Positions 8,952-17,449 of a stretch of 64,000 nucleotides of DNA are shown in pieces. The stretch is from positions 620,001-684,000 of the forward strand of contig JADJTP010000002.1 of NCBI GenBank assembly GCA_016711095.1, written 5' to 3'. Position numbers and translations under genes: made by a program. This DNA is from Actinomycetales bacterium. GTDB taxonomy: Bacteria; Actinomycetota; Actinomycetes; Actinomycetales; Dermatophilaceae. The notes beneath the pieces are model-generated. The model was not told the DNA's origin and made no database searches. It worked only from the letters and a program-made list of their open reading frames with translations. The first letter of the stretch is position 1. The number at the start of each line of letters is the position of its first letter.

Positions 8952-9054
8952 ACCCAGATCGTAGTCCAGCCATCATTTGATGCCAAGTCTCTCGTCCTGA
9001 TCCACTATTTCGTGTGTATAGCCTCCTTAGCACCATCCGATGTAAGATCGCGAC

Positions 9055-9648
9055 ATGAGTGGGGTTGCTCCGGCGGCATCGGTTGGATCGTGGTCTTTGG
9101 ATGCCGTGGACGTGGAGCTGCTGGCGTTGCTCTCTGCCGATGCGCGGACATCGCTGAGGAGTCTGGGTGCCGCTGTCGGTTTGTCCGGGCCGTCGGTCGC
9201 GGACCGAATCGCTCGCCTGACGGATCGGGGGGTGATCCGGGGGTTCACGGTGGACATCGACTGGGAACGCCTGGGGTTGCCGACGCTGGCCCACATCTCG
9301 CTGCTGACCGACAAGTCGAGTCACATCGAGCAGATCGTCGGCGAGTTGCGCAACATCGACCGGGTGGAGGAGATCTCGATCGTCACCGGTTCGACCGACC
9401 TGCTGGTACGCGCACGTGTCGCTGACCTGACTGAGCTGCGCCAACTGCTGGTCGAACACATTTGGCCCCTCGCGGGGATCCAGCGCGTCGAGACCACTCT
9501 CGCGGTGGAGACTGTGCGGGCCCCGCGGTTCGTCACCAGGCTGCTGAAGCAGAGCCCAGCGACGCGCTCGGCCCAACCGCCTGCGTCAAGGTCGAATGCC
9601 GTTCCCCGAGGACCTGCGAGCGAGGATCCCGATGACCCCACACCTTGA
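9055..9648 (+). CDS. Lrp/AsnC family regulator
   Basis: 197 aa. N-terminal HTH: LDAVDVELLALLSADARTSL, AAVGLSGPSVADRIARL and RGVIRGFTVDIDWERLG. The C-terminal RAM domain (EISIVTGSTDLLVRARV) binds amino-acid effectors and drives oligomerization. A Pro/Ser-rich tail of about 30 residues is extra. It is divergent from ridA and overlaps the downstream PhzF gene by 17 nt, so it likely regulates both flanking units. Confidence 0.92.
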   Translation: MSGVAPAASVGSWSLDAVDVELLALLSADARTSLRSLGAAVGLSGPSVADRIARLTDRGVIRGFTVDIDWERLGLPTLAHISLLTDKSSHIEQIVGELRNIDRVEEISIVTGSTDLLVRARVADLTELRQLLVEHIWPLAGIQRVETTLAVETVRAPRFVTRLLKQSPATRSAQPPASRSNAVPRGPASEDPDDPTP

Positions 9649-10498
9649 CGTGCGGCGCTACGCGGCGTTCAGTGACGACCCGGCCGGCGGCAACCCGGCT
9701 GGCGTGGTCCTCGACGCCGAGCACCTGACCGCAGCGCAGATGCAACAGGTGGCCGCCGAGGTCGGCGACAGCGAGACCGCGTTCGTGACCGGACCGATCG
9801 AAGGTGTTGCAGCGATCCCTATCCGCTACTTCGCGCCCGAGGGCGAGGTCGCCTTCTGCGGCCACGCAACGATCGCCACCGCTGTGGCCATCGGCCGGCT
9901 CGCTGGCGCCGGCTCCTACACCCTTCAGTCCAAGGTCGGCCCGATCGAGATCGCCGCCAGATTTGAAGGCGACCGGGCTGTCGGGACCCTGAGAAGCCCG
10001 GACGTCGACTGCTTCCCCTTGGCGGAGGAGTTGCTTGCCCAGTTGCTGGCGTCGTTGGGATGGTCCGCTCACGAGCTGGACCCGAACTTGCCGCCGGCCG
10101 TCGGCTTCGGAGGGAATCACCACCCCGTTCTGGTCGCCGGCGACATCCACAGGCTCGCCACCCTGTCTTACGACTTCGACGCACTGCAGCGCCTATGCCG
10201 TCTGCATGACTGGGTGACGGTGCACCTGGTGGCATCCACGGGCAGGGGTTCCTGGTGGGCACGAGACCCCTTCCCCTGGGGCGGGGTCGTCGAGGACCCC
10301 GCCACCGGTGCGGCCGCCGCGGCCTTCGCTGGCTACCTGCGCGCGCATGGGCGAGCCGTCACCGGCGACATGCTGGTCATCCACCAGGGCGTCGAGATGG
10401 GCCGCCCCAGCCGCATCGAGGTCGAGTTGCTCGACCGGGCTGCACTGATCAGCGGCGCCGTCGTCCCCATCGAAAGCGACGCGGCCACAGGCCGGTAG
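9632..10498 (+). CDS. PhzF family isomerase
   Basis: 288 aa, the family's usual length. Two diaminopimelate-epimerase-like halves are seen: FSDDPAGGNPAGVVLDAE, the catalytic Glu in VGDSETAFV, RYFAPEGEVAFCGHATIATA, and in the second half EDPATGAAAAAFAGYL. PhzF relatives isomerize phenazine precursors or other small acids; most genomic copies have no assigned substrate. ATG 9632 overlaps the Lrp gene end, indicating coupling. No phenazine genes are nearby. Confidence 0.9.
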   Translation: MTPHLDVRRYAAFSDDPAGGNPAGVVLDAEHLTAAQMQQVAAEVGDSETAFVTGPIEGVAAIPIRYFAPEGEVAFCGHATIATAVAIGRLAGAGSYTLQSKVGPIEIAARFEGDRAVGTLRSPDVDCFPLAEELLAQLLASLGWSAHELDPNLPPAVGFGGNHHPVLVAGDIHRLATLSYDFDALQRLCRLHDWVTVHLVASTGRGSWWARDPFPWGGVVEDPATGAAAAAFAGYLRAHGRAVTGDMLVIHQGVEMGRPSRIEVELLDRAALISGAVVPIESDAATGR

Positions 10499-11216
10499 CA
10501 GTGAGCACGAAGGGCAATCGGGGCCGGTCCCCTCAGGAGAATGAATATTCACGGCTGGCACCCCTGCATTCTGTCGCGGGGAAGCGCCTGTCTCGGACGC
10601 ACTCAGCCACCTGGGTCGCCTCCCAGCAACCAGCCAGCGCTCGCGGGCAAGGCGGAACCGTCGGTCACGATCTCGATCGCACGACGAACGTGGCGTTCCG
10701 CCGAGGGCGTGGCTTCCTCCAGCAGTTCAACGACTGTGACTGACCGCTTGTAGGCCTGGCCAATATAGAAACCGGGGGCGTCGTCGTGGGCGGCCGATCC
10801 TCCATGGTGGGGCCGTTCCAACGCTGAGGTAAAACGCCATGTGAGTAGTCTGGTGAATCATCGGATTCCGAGGGGGGAGAGGACGTCGGCGTAGGCTGGG
10901 TCCGCCTTTACATCACAGAGCCAGGTTATCAAGGGTTTACATTCCATTATACGCTTCGACGTTCGTACAGCCCTGTAGTCATAAGTCCGCCATCGGGGGC
11001 GGCGCAAGGCTCCAAATGCGGCAGCGGCACGGTCGATAGCACCCATCGCGGTGACGCAGGCCCACATCACGTCCCATGGCAACGGGACGAGGCCCGGGGG
11101 CTCTCGCCGGCACGTCGATCGACCAGGTCACGCAGTTCATAAGGGACTCCACGCACCAGATTGCCCGCGCCCGCCTCACGGGGCCGAGACTGTGCCTCGG
11201 GGTCGTCTGCCGAACG
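10499..11216. other. Gene-poor stretch with no supported gene
   Basis: About 700 nt with only short, inconsistent open frames in six frames. The most protein-like is a minus-strand segment near 10620-10760 (RSVTVVELLEEATPSAERH), which has no recognisable family. GC is locally lower around 10840-10990. It reads as decayed intergenic sequence leading into the GIY-YIG pseudogene. Confidence 0.5.
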
Positions 11217-11447
11217 GTCAGCTCCCCCCTGGTCTCCTCTTGCCTCCCTGTGGGCGGCCGCGCCCGGGCCTGCCCGCATTGTTCTCCGTGGCCCGGTAGT
11301 GCTCAATCAGGAGCGGCGCGCAGTCGCGTCGTTCCGCCAGACTCCGGATAGGCGTCCTGCTCCAACCCGGCTGTCCTGATGCCGGGCGAGGCGTACCCTT
11401 GCCGTGTCGATCCCTTCGAGCGCCAAGAGATGATCGAAAGTCAGCAC
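11217..11447 (-). pseudogene. GIY-YIG nuclease-family remnant, frameshifted
   Basis: Starts well: GTG 11447 with GGAGG 5 nt upstream, coding VLTFDHLLALEGIDTARVRL and then ARHQDSRVGAGRLSGVWRND, which resembles the N terminus of an actinobacterial GIY-YIG family protein. The frame ends at a stop after RNDATARRS. A one-base shift restores LLIEHYRATEN, the expected next block. Nothing of the catalytic domain follows, so the gene is both frameshifted and truncated. Confidence 0.55.
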
Positions 11448-11687
11448 CGCTACCTCCAGTCGACACGGTCGGTATCGTCCTGAGGCTAACGGGCCCGCTG
11501 GGCGCAGATTGTGCGGCACCCGCGCGCCGCTCGCCCGACTCGGGCCGGATGCACTTGAGGTGATCGGCACGGTGACTCTGGCATGGGGACCATTCGGCGA
11601 AACCCTCATGCCGACAAGCGTCACCGTGCCGCACAGACCGATCGATCGGGAGACGGCCCTTGCGCCTGGCTTGGACGGAACCGACCG

Positions 11688-12284
11688 TCAGGACGACGCA
11701 CCGAGTCGGTGTCGCACCACCCTCCGGCGCAGGGTAGGCGACGCCTCGACCTCATAGCCGGCGTCGAGGAAGACCTGCAGCAGCCCCACGGACGCCTCGT
11801 CCCAGATCACGGTCTTCCCTGGCGGTGGTTCGGTGGGGTAGCCCTCCAGGACGCGAGCGCCCACCTGCCTGCCGTACTCGACGGTTGCGGCGGCGAGCTC
11901 GTACATCAGCCCCTGCCGACGGAAGCCCTTACGCACGACGAAGCAGGTGACCGACCAGACGCCCTCGAGGTCGGGATCCGTCCGCATCCACGACTTCTGC
12001 CGGGCCCAGATCCTCGGGTAGTTCTCTCGCGGCTCGACCGCGACCCAGCCAGCAGGCTCGCCGTCGACGTATCCAACGAGGCCGGACGTTGGGCCGCGCG
12101 TGCCGCAGCCGGCCTGCTCGAGGAGCGCGGCGTCGCGCTCCTGCTGGGTCGTGTCGCGCCAGATCCAGCCCGGAACCTTGAGCGCCTGGCAGCGGCACTT
12201 GCGGGCGCCGCCGTCGGCGAAGACGGCCTGGACGGCCTCGCTCGTCGCTTCGTTGGCCGGTAGCCAGCTGAACTCATGCAGCAC
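11688..12284 (-). CDS. GNAT family N-acetyltransferase
   Basis: 198 aa from GTG 12284 (opening VLHEFSWLPAN); a GTG at 12371 would add 29 residues with no family similarity. VWSVTCFVVRKGFRRQGLMYELAAATVEYGRQVGARVLEGYP is split here as the GNAT strand-4 and the acetyl-CoA loop (KGFRRQGLMYEL, an R-x-x-G-x type motif) followed by helix and strand. Related proteins carry the early CRC motif seen here (RKCRCQALKVPGW). Substrate unknown. It stands alone, divergent from the mazEF-like pair. Confidence 0.82.
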   Translation of the reverse strand: MLHEFSWLPANEATSEAVQAVFADGGARKCRCQALKVPGWIWRDTTQQERDAALLEQAGCGTRGPTSGLVGYVDGEPAGWVAVEPRENYPRIWARQKSWMRTDPDLEGVWSVTCFVVRKGFRRQGLMYELAAATVEYGRQVGARVLEGYPTEPPPGKTVIWDEASVGLLQVFLDAGYEVEASPTLRRRVVRHRLGASS

Positions 12285-12374
12285 ACCGCAAAGACTAGTG
12301 AGGGTCGCCGACAGCGGAGCCGCAGCGCCCACTAACCCGAGCTGCCTTCGGCTTCCTCTCAGGGTCGACACTCT

Positions 12375-12394
12375 TGTAGATGGATCTGTCTACA
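12375..12394. promoter_or_regulatory. Inverted repeat before antitoxin gene
   Basis: TGTAGA and TCTACA arms separated by 8 nt, 18 nt before the antitoxin start codon. Toxin-antitoxin operons are usually repressed by antitoxin binding to such a repeat; this role is inferred. Confidence 0.45.
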
Positions 12395-12411
12395 GGCCGT
12401 GTCGTCGTGTC

Positions 12412-12609
12412 GTGGCCGAGACAACGACGATCCGCATCAGCAGGGACACTCACGCACGGGTGACCCGCTTGGCGGCCGAACGCCACGAAACGATCGATGA
12501 GACGGTGAATAGGGCCATCCGCGCGCTCCGCCAAGACGCCATGGCGCGGGACCTCGCGGCAGAGCTCACCACGGATGAGACGGCGTGGCTCGGTGCTGAC
12601 GCCGGGTGA
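12412..12609 (+). CDS. Ribbon-helix-helix type antitoxin (MazE-like)
   Basis: 65 aa from GTG 12412. The opening VAETTTIRISRDTHARVTRL is a ribbon-helix-helix strand plus helix, followed by AAERHETIDETVNRAI and an acidic tail typical of a toxin-wrapping antitoxin C terminus. The 3' end overlaps the toxin frame by 17 nt. Such proteins repress their promoter and neutralize a MazF/PemK endoribonuclease. Since the toxin is frameshifted here, the antitoxin may be an orphan. Confidence 0.75.
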   Translation: MAETTTIRISRDTHARVTRLAAERHETIDETVNRAIRALRQDAMARDLAAELTTDETAWLGADAG

Positions 12610-12932
12610 CGTCGTCGAACTTGACCTCGGCATACCCGCTGGTGGCGAGGCCGAAGTACGGCGCCCCGCCATCGTCGTGACTGCCGCCCGGATTCTTAGG
12701 GGGCGGACCCAAAGTCGTCCAAGTCGTGCCGTTGACCCGGACCATCCGCACGAGCAGCACCGATGTCCTGATCGACCCCGACGAGAACAACCAGCTCGTG
12801 GCGCGTTCCTCGGCGCAGTGCCAGCACCTGCGTTCCGTGGCCACGACTCGGATTCAGGAGCTGACCGGCAATGTCGGCCCCGTAGTCCTCAACGAGGTCC
12901 GCGACACACTAGCGCTGCTGTTAGACCTGTAG
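12593..12932 (+). pseudogene. MazF/PemK endoribonuclease toxin, frameshifted
   Basis: The first frame codes VLTPGDVVELDLGIPAGGEA then RRPAIVVTAARILRG, the MazF N terminus. The second frame, offset by one base, codes VVQVVPLTRTIRTSSTDVLI, DENNQLVARSSAQCQ and NVGPVVLNEVRDTLALLLDL, the rest of the family. The switch lies in a run of five G at 12699-12703; removing one G joins the two into a complete toxin (ILRGGPKVVQVV). As written, the toxin is truncated or altered after about 40 residues and should be inactive. A base-call error in the G run is the alternative. Confidence 0.8.
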
Positions 12933-13003
12933 CGTCGCGCGAGCATCACAGGATCACCCGAGTGCGAGCAGTTGGTCAAACATCGGCCCGCGGGCCTGAT
13001 GCC

Positions 13004-13285
13004 TCACACCTCGCTGAGTCGTAGCCCGTCGATCGGCACCGTCTCCCACACAGAGAACGGGTCGTCGGCTACGGCCGACCGGGCAAGGGGAGCTAGCGCC
13101 TCGAAGTCGGCTTCCGTTTCGAAGATCGCCAACCCCACGAGTCGAGGCGAGCCAGCATCCGCGAGGGTGTGCACAGAAACCAGGCCTGGCTTCCCGGCGA
13201 TCGCCGCGCCGTACCGATGCATCGAGTCGATGAGCGCTTCGCGGTGTTCTGGGTGCGGGTGATGCACGGACATCAAGACGAACAT
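13004..13285 (-). CDS. Antibiotic biosynthesis monooxygenase-domain protein
   Basis: 93 aa, single ABM (ferredoxin-like dimeric alpha-beta barrel) domain: FVLMSVHHPHPEHREALIDS, KPGLVSVHTLADAGSPRLVGL and IFETEADFEALAPLA. Members range from heme-degrading and quinone-forming monooxygenases to proteins of unknown role. No active-site assignment is possible. Start ATG 13285, just downstream of the tRNA cluster terminator on the same strand. Confidence 0.75.
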   Translation of the reverse strand: MFVLMSVHHPHPEHREALIDSMHRYGAAIAGKPGLVSVHTLADAGSPRLVGLAIFETEADFEALAPLARSAVADDPFSVWETVPIDGLRLSEV

Positions 13286-13330
13286 GGTGGCTAGCGTAGT
13301 CCGCGCTTGTGGATCGCAACACGGGGAAGG

Positions 13331-13364
13331 GGCCCCTGACTCGCGTTTCCGCAGGTCAGGGGCC
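13331..13364 (-). terminator. Terminator of tRNA cluster
   Basis: Perfect 10-bp stem GGCCCCTGAC/GTCAGGGGCC with a 14-nt loop, located just beyond the 3' end of tRNA-Val on the minus strand and before the ABM gene. Confidence 0.7.
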
Positions 13365-13376
13365 GTTCTCTGAGGG

Positions 13377-13448
13377 TGGGCGATACTGGGTTTGAACCAG
13401 TGACCTCTTCCGTGTCAAGGAAGCGCGCTACCACTGCGCTAATCGCCC
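13377..13448 (-). tRNA. tRNA-Val (GAC)
   Basis: Minus-strand cloverleaf: acceptor GGGCGAT/ATCGCCC, anticodon stem CTTCC/GGAAG with loop TTGACAC (anticodon GAC), T loop TTCAAAC. Discriminator A; CCA is not encoded (CCC follows). Third of a Gly-Cys-Val cluster in transcription order. Confidence 0.95.
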
Positions 13449-13488
13449 TGAAGGTGGTGCTGTAGTGCCGGCTCCACGACGGAACCCG

Positions 13489-13559
13489 AGGTGGAGACGG
13501 GATTTGAACCCGTGTACGCGGCTTTGCAGGCCGCTGCCTCGCCTCTCGGCCACTCCACC
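13489..13559 (-). tRNA. tRNA-Cys (GCA)
   Basis: Minus-strand cloverleaf: acceptor GGTGGAG/CTCCACC, anticodon loop CTGCAAA (anticodon GCA), T arm ACGGGTTCAAATCCCGT and discriminator U73, as expected for tRNA-Cys. Confidence 0.95.
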
Positions 13560-13581
13560 GTGATGGCGGTCCTTCCCTCCG

Positions 13582-13654
13582 AGCGGACGACGAGGCTCGA
13601 ACTCGCGACCTCAACCTTGGCAAGGTTGCGCTCTACCAACTGAGCTACGTCCGC
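13582..13654 (-). tRNA. tRNA-Gly (GCC)
   Basis: Minus-strand cloverleaf: acceptor GCGGACG/CGTCCGC, D arm AGCTCAGTTGGTAGAGC, anticodon loop TTGCCAA (anticodon GCC), T arm GCGAGTTCGAGCCTCGT. First of the three-tRNA cluster; the promoter should be in 13655-13767. Confidence 0.95.
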
Positions 13655-13767
13655 ATGAACACCAACGGTGTAACTTGCCCGCTAGGTGCGCAGTAGACAC
13701 TATCGGACGGACCGGGGCCTGTCCAAACCGTCCGGCCCGCCCACTGGCAGTAGCTGGGGGACAGGGG

Positions 13768-14841
13768 TCAGCTGTCCTTGAGCCGAGCCTTCTCTGCCTC
13801 GATGTCGTAATCCGGGACCGGCCAGTCGGGGCTCATCTCACGCAACTTGTCCAGGATGAGCTGCTGCACGGCATACCGGGCGTACCACTTGTTGTTCGCC
13901 GGGATGACGTGCCACGGAGCGATCCGCGTCGACGTGCGCCCCAACATCATCTGGAACGCCTTCATGTAGTCGTCCCAGAAGGCACGGTTGTCGGTGTCGC
14001 CCGGCGTGTACTTGAAACGCTTGTCCTCCCGCTCCAGCCGCTCCATCAACCGGTCGCGCTGCTCGTCCCGGGAGATGTACATGAACACCTTGACCAGCTG
14101 CGTGCCCGACTCGATGACCTCGCGCTCGAACGCGTTGATGATCGCGTAACGCTTCGTCACCTCAGCTGCCGGCACCAGCTTGCGGACCTTGGCGACGAGA
14201 ACGTCTTCGTAGTGCGACCGGTCGAACACGCCGATCTGACCGGGGCCCGGCAACGCCTTGCGGATCCGCCAGAGGAAGTCGTGCTGACGTTCCTCTTCGG
14301 TCGGAGCCTTGAAGGCCGTCGCCTTGATGCCGGCCGGGTCGGCGTTGCTCATGACGTGCCGGACGATCCCGCCCTTGCCGGCACTGTCGAGTCCCTGCAG
14401 GACGATGAGCAAGCTGCGCCGCCCGCCCCCCTTGGTCTCGGCGAACAGCCGCTCCTGCCACTCGCCGATCTCCGGCGCGAAGGCCGCGAGCGCCTTTTTC
14501 CCGGCCTTGCGACCGCCGTCGAATCCGGGGGTGCTGGAGGGGTCGAAATCCGCAAGCACGAATTCGCGGCCGACACGCAGAACCTCGCTGATCGGTTGCT
14601 CGGGATGCAACTGCTTCTTCACCGGCTCGACGTCGACCGGGGTGTCGTAAACCTCCGGGGCGGCCAGCGCCGCGGCCATGGCCTCAGAGGACTTGACCTG
14701 GGCTTTGCCCTTGCCCTTGCCCTTGCCCTTCTTCACCTTCGGCTCATCGGCCTGGTTCTTAGGGCGCTTCGGGTTGCCTTTGACCTCTTTCGCGGAATCC
14801 TTCTTCTTGGCTGCCTTCTTGTCACCCTTGCTCTTCGCCAT
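13768..14841 (-). CDS. ppk2: Polyphosphate kinase 2 family protein
   Basis: 357 aa from ATG 14841 (MAKSKGDKKAAKKK). Walker A is LIVLQGLDSAGKGGIVRHV at about residue 150, followed by FKAPTEEERQHDFLWRI, GVFDRSHYEDVLVAKV (Walker B-like), RDRLMERLEREDKRFKY in the lid and the WHVIPANNKWYAR region, all PPK2 hallmarks. PPK2 transfers phosphate between polyphosphate and nucleotides. Class cannot be decided here. Residues 1-60 are an unusual Lys/Gly/Pro-rich tail encoded partly by a hexanucleotide repeat at about 14700-14732, which may bind polyphosphate or nucleic acid electrostatically (inference). Confidence 0.93.
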   Translation of the reverse strand: MAKSKGDKKAAKKKDSAKEVKGNPKRPKNQADEPKVKKGKGKGKGKAQVKSSEAMAAALAAPEVYDTPVDVEPVKKQLHPEQPISEVLRVGREFVLADFDPSSTPGFDGGRKAGKKALAAFAPEIGEWQERLFAETKGGGRRSLLIVLQGLDSAGKGGIVRHVMSNADPAGIKATAFKAPTEEERQHDFLWRIRKALPGPGQIGVFDRSHYEDVLVAKVRKLVPAAEVTKRYAIINAFEREVIESGTQLVKVFMYISRDEQRDRLMERLEREDKRFKYTPGDTDNRAFWDDYMKAFQMMLGRTSTRIAPWHVIPANNKWYARYAVQQLILDKLREMSPDWPVPDYDIEAEKARLKDS

Positions 14842-14925
14842 ACGGACATCTTGCCGTAACGCATCCGCCACCGCGACAGTGCCCCGCTGCGGCCGAATTG
14901 CGCCAGCACATCGCATACTCACGCT

Positions 14926-15684
14926 ATGCGACTCCTCTTGGCTCCGACCAAAATGGCCGGCCTGGCGTCGCCGGGATCAACGCTCGACCTCGCCAGCCTC
15001 GCCGCGGCATACGCGCTGCCGGATGGCGCCGGAAGCTGGCTCGGCGTCACCATGGTGAGCACCCTCGATGGGGCCGCGACCGGAGCCGACGGGCGCAGCG
15101 GTTCGATCAACACGCCGGCCGACACGGTCGTCTTCGACCTCATCCGGGCGTTGTCGGACATCGTCCTCGTCGGGGCTGGCACCGCGCGCGCCGAGGGCTA
15201 CACCCCGCTCGTCCTCACTGCCCCGTATGCCGCCCTCCGGGCCGCCGCGGGCCTGCCGCCGACACTCCCCATGGCCGTGGTCACCCGCTCCGGAAACTTG
15301 CCGACGGCGCTGCGAACCGGCGCTCCTGGCGCCGTGTGGGCGATCACCGTGGAAGCGTCGCCCGGTCTCGCTCGGCTGCGCGCCGACCTGGGGGCAGACC
15401 GGGTCATCGTCGCGGGCGTTACCCAGCTGGACCTGCCGGCAGCGTTGGCTGGGTTGCACGCCCAAGGTTTTCGCCGGATCAACGCCGAAGGAGGGCCGAC
15501 TTTGCTCGGCGCCCTGCTGGCCGAGGGACTCGTCGACGAGCTCGATCTCACCCTCTCCCCCGCCCTTGTCGGCGGACGCCACGGTCGGATCGTCGCCCAC
15601 GGCGAGCTGAGTGTCTCCGCGGCTCCGCACGTCCTGCTTGAGGCTGACGGCACGCTCATCGGTCGCTGGCTGATCCGGGCCTGA
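14926..15684 (+). CDS. RibD C-terminal / dihydrofolate reductase-fold protein
   Basis: 252 aa. VTMVSTLDGAATGADGRSGSIN, DTVVFDLIRALSDIVLVGAGTARAEGY (in two blocks), INAEGGPTLLGALLAEGLVDE and LDLTLSPALVGG are the RibD-C pyrimidine reductase pattern; it binds NADPH in a DHFR-like fold. It lacks the deaminase half of RibD, so it is a stand-alone reductase of uncertain substrate. Its last 42 bp (15646-15687, including the stop) are repeated at 18321-18362, on the far side of a 2.6-kb patch of foreign fragments. Confidence 0.85.
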   Translation: MRLLLAPTKMAGLASPGSTLDLASLAAAYALPDGAGSWLGVTMVSTLDGAATGADGRSGSINTPADTVVFDLIRALSDIVLVGAGTARAEGYTPLVLTAPYAALRAAAGLPPTLPMAVVTRSGNLPTALRTGAPGAVWAITVEASPGLARLRADLGADRVIVAGVTQLDLPAALAGLHAQGFRRINAEGGPTLLGALLAEGLVDELDLTLSPALVGGRHGRIVAHGELSVSAAPHVLLEADGTLIGRWLIRA

Positions 15685-15687
15685 CCG
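15646..15687 (+). repeat. 42-bp direct repeat, left copy (reductase 3' end)
   Basis: Identical to 18321-18362 except for one base (CCGGGCC versus CCGGCCC). It covers the last codons and stop of the reductase gene. The repeat bounds the 2.6-kb insertion between reductase and ligase genes. Confidence 0.9.
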
Positions 15688-15690
15688 CCG

Positions 15691-16291
15691 GCCGGCGTTC
15701 ATCAATGGCCGCAAGGTCCGCTCGGGGGGCCCCCGAGCTGCATCCCGAGGAACCTGTGGCTCGTCCAGATGATCACCTGGGCCGATGAATGCGTGTCGGT
15801 GGAGGAGATCGCGCGTCAGCTGACGTGAGAAGGTGTGCCGACGAAGACGGGCAAGCCTGCGTGGCCGCCGAACTCGATCGCCGGGAGAGCATCGCTTCCC
15901 AACCGATCCGCGGCGGGAAGACCGTCGAGGTGCAGGTGACGCGCGGCATCGGCGCTGACGCGGACGCGGAGAAGAAGCGCGACCGGCTCCAGGCCCGGAT
16001 CAGAGAGGCGGAGGCGGAGTGGGCCGAGCCAAGCGACTCGCAGTCAAGGGGCTGCTCGATGACGACGACGTCGCGGCGGTCAAGGCCGAGACGGAGGCGA
16101 TCGTCGATGGGTTGAGCGACGAGGAGATCCCGGTCGAGCCTCGCAGGGCGCTGCTACGCGACTTCGGCATCACCCGCCTTTACGTCGACAACCCAAGCGT
16201 TCGAGTCGAGCTGCTATAGGGCTTCGCCGTCGCACCACGCTCGCACGCGCCTAGACCTCACGCGCTGGCGACTACACAAGCCCAGGAGGAG
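15691..16291 (+). pseudogene. Deleted copy of large serine recombinase
   Basis: Matches 19096-20218 of the intact recombinase, including about 70 nt past its stop codon, at roughly 95% by eye. It begins mid-gene, has a premature TGA in QLT-stop-EGVPT, and two internal deletions: about 430 nt removed after the PPNSIAG codons up to the KSIASQP codons, and about 100 nt removed after KAETEAI up to VDGLSDEE. The catalytic domain is absent. It is a relic of an earlier integration or a translocated copy. Confidence 0.92.
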
Positions 16292-16550
16292 GGGTGCGGA
16301 TGGTGCCGTGCTAAGCCCAATTTACCCTTCCCAGAGTGGCATTCGCGTGTCACGACGCGCACCGCAACCAACTTCACCCGTGGATCCGGGCTGAAACGAA
16401 CTGTCGTAGGAGGCAACGCCCGCCAGTACGTCGATGGTTGACACGGCTTGCAGAATGTCATCACCACCGAGGTGTTCCAGGCCCCGGGGCTTCCTGCCGC
16501 GCCATGCATTACCGAAGTCCGTGCCCGCTACCAGTGCCAGGAGTCTTCCC

Positions 16551-17087
16551 ATGACAAGCGAGCCCATCGACCTGCCCGCACGGACCGGATCCGAGCGCCA
16601 GGTGCTGCTGGCCTTCCTGGGTGAGCACCGCAGGATCGTTCGTGAGACGGTCCTGGTTCTCACCGACGAGCAGGCGCGCCGACGTCTCGTCCCCTCCCTT
16701 ACCACCCCGATGGGCCTGCTCAAGCACGCGGCGTTCGTCGAGACCGCGTGGTTTCCCTGCCGCTTCGGAGGGATGACCCGCGCGGACGCCGGCATACCCC
16801 AGAGTGTCGACGAGAGTTTCACCCTGGCCGAAGGGGACACGCTTGAGGGGCTCGCCCGAGCCCATGAGCTCGCGGTGGCCCGGGCCGACACGGTCCTCGG
16901 CGGCTTGGACCTCGACGACACCTGCGAGCATCCGGTCCTGGGCACGCTCTCGCTGCGCTGGGTGCTCGCCCACTGCATCCGGGAGCTGGCGCAGCACGCG
17001 GGGCACGCCGAGATCCTCGTCGAGCAGATCCAGGCGTCCCCGCGCATCGCCGATGCCCCGGGGGTACAGGGGCGGTCCACTGCCTAA
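16551..17087 (+). CDS. DinB family (DUF664-like) protein
   Basis: 178 aa, four-helix bundle with a metal-binding His pattern: VLLAFLGEHRRIVRETV, TPMGLLKHAAFVETAWF (first His) and LRWVLAHCIRELAQHAGHAEIL (HxxxxxxxxH at the end). This is the actinobacterial DinB/DUF664 group related to mycothiol- or bacillithiol-dependent enzymes. AGGAG lies 8 nt before ATG 16551. It sits inside the decayed insertion between reductase and ligase genes and may be cargo. Confidence 0.85.
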   Translation: MTSEPIDLPARTGSERQVLLAFLGEHRRIVRETVLVLTDEQARRRLVPSLTTPMGLLKHAAFVETAWFPCRFGGMTRADAGIPQSVDESFTLAEGDTLEGLARAHELAVARADTVLGGLDLDDTCEHPVLGTLSLRWVLAHCIRELAQHAGHAEILVEQIQASPRIADAPGVQGRSTA

Positions 17088-17449
17088 GCCACACGGCGCC
17101 GTTACGACACCACGCTTGCGCCGGCAAGGGCCCAATTGGCCCTGGGCCGCTCCAGGCTTCCGCGGCGGAGCTCGTCAAGAGCGCCCCGAAGTTAGCGGGT
17201 GGTCCATCAGCTCTTCCCGGAGGACGAGCAGGAGACAGACGCGGCTGCCGGAACCGAAACAACGTCGACCTGGATCGCGTCGCGAACCTCACCTTGCTCG
17301 CATGGTCGTGGTCAAGCCCAAGTACACCGACTCCAGCACGTCGAGTTCTTCGGGCTCGGCGTGGGCCTCGCACCAACGAAGGACGTCGCCCACCGGGCCC
17401 GGTCGCCACTGCGGTGCCCGGGTCTCATCCTCCCTCGGTCAGCGAAGCA
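17088..17449. other. Intergenic stretch with a possible short minus-strand remnant
   Basis: No complete gene. A minus-strand frame from about 17404 to 17301 reads VGDVLRWCEAHAEPEELDVL then ESVYLGLTTTMRAR and a stop, which looks like real coding sequence but has no clear start or family. It may be the tail of a lost gene. Confidence 0.4.

Noticed and set aside
16258..16509. Open frame on the minus strand just left of the DinB gene
   Set aside because: No ribosome site or family-like pattern; base use is typical of non-coding GC-rich DNA.
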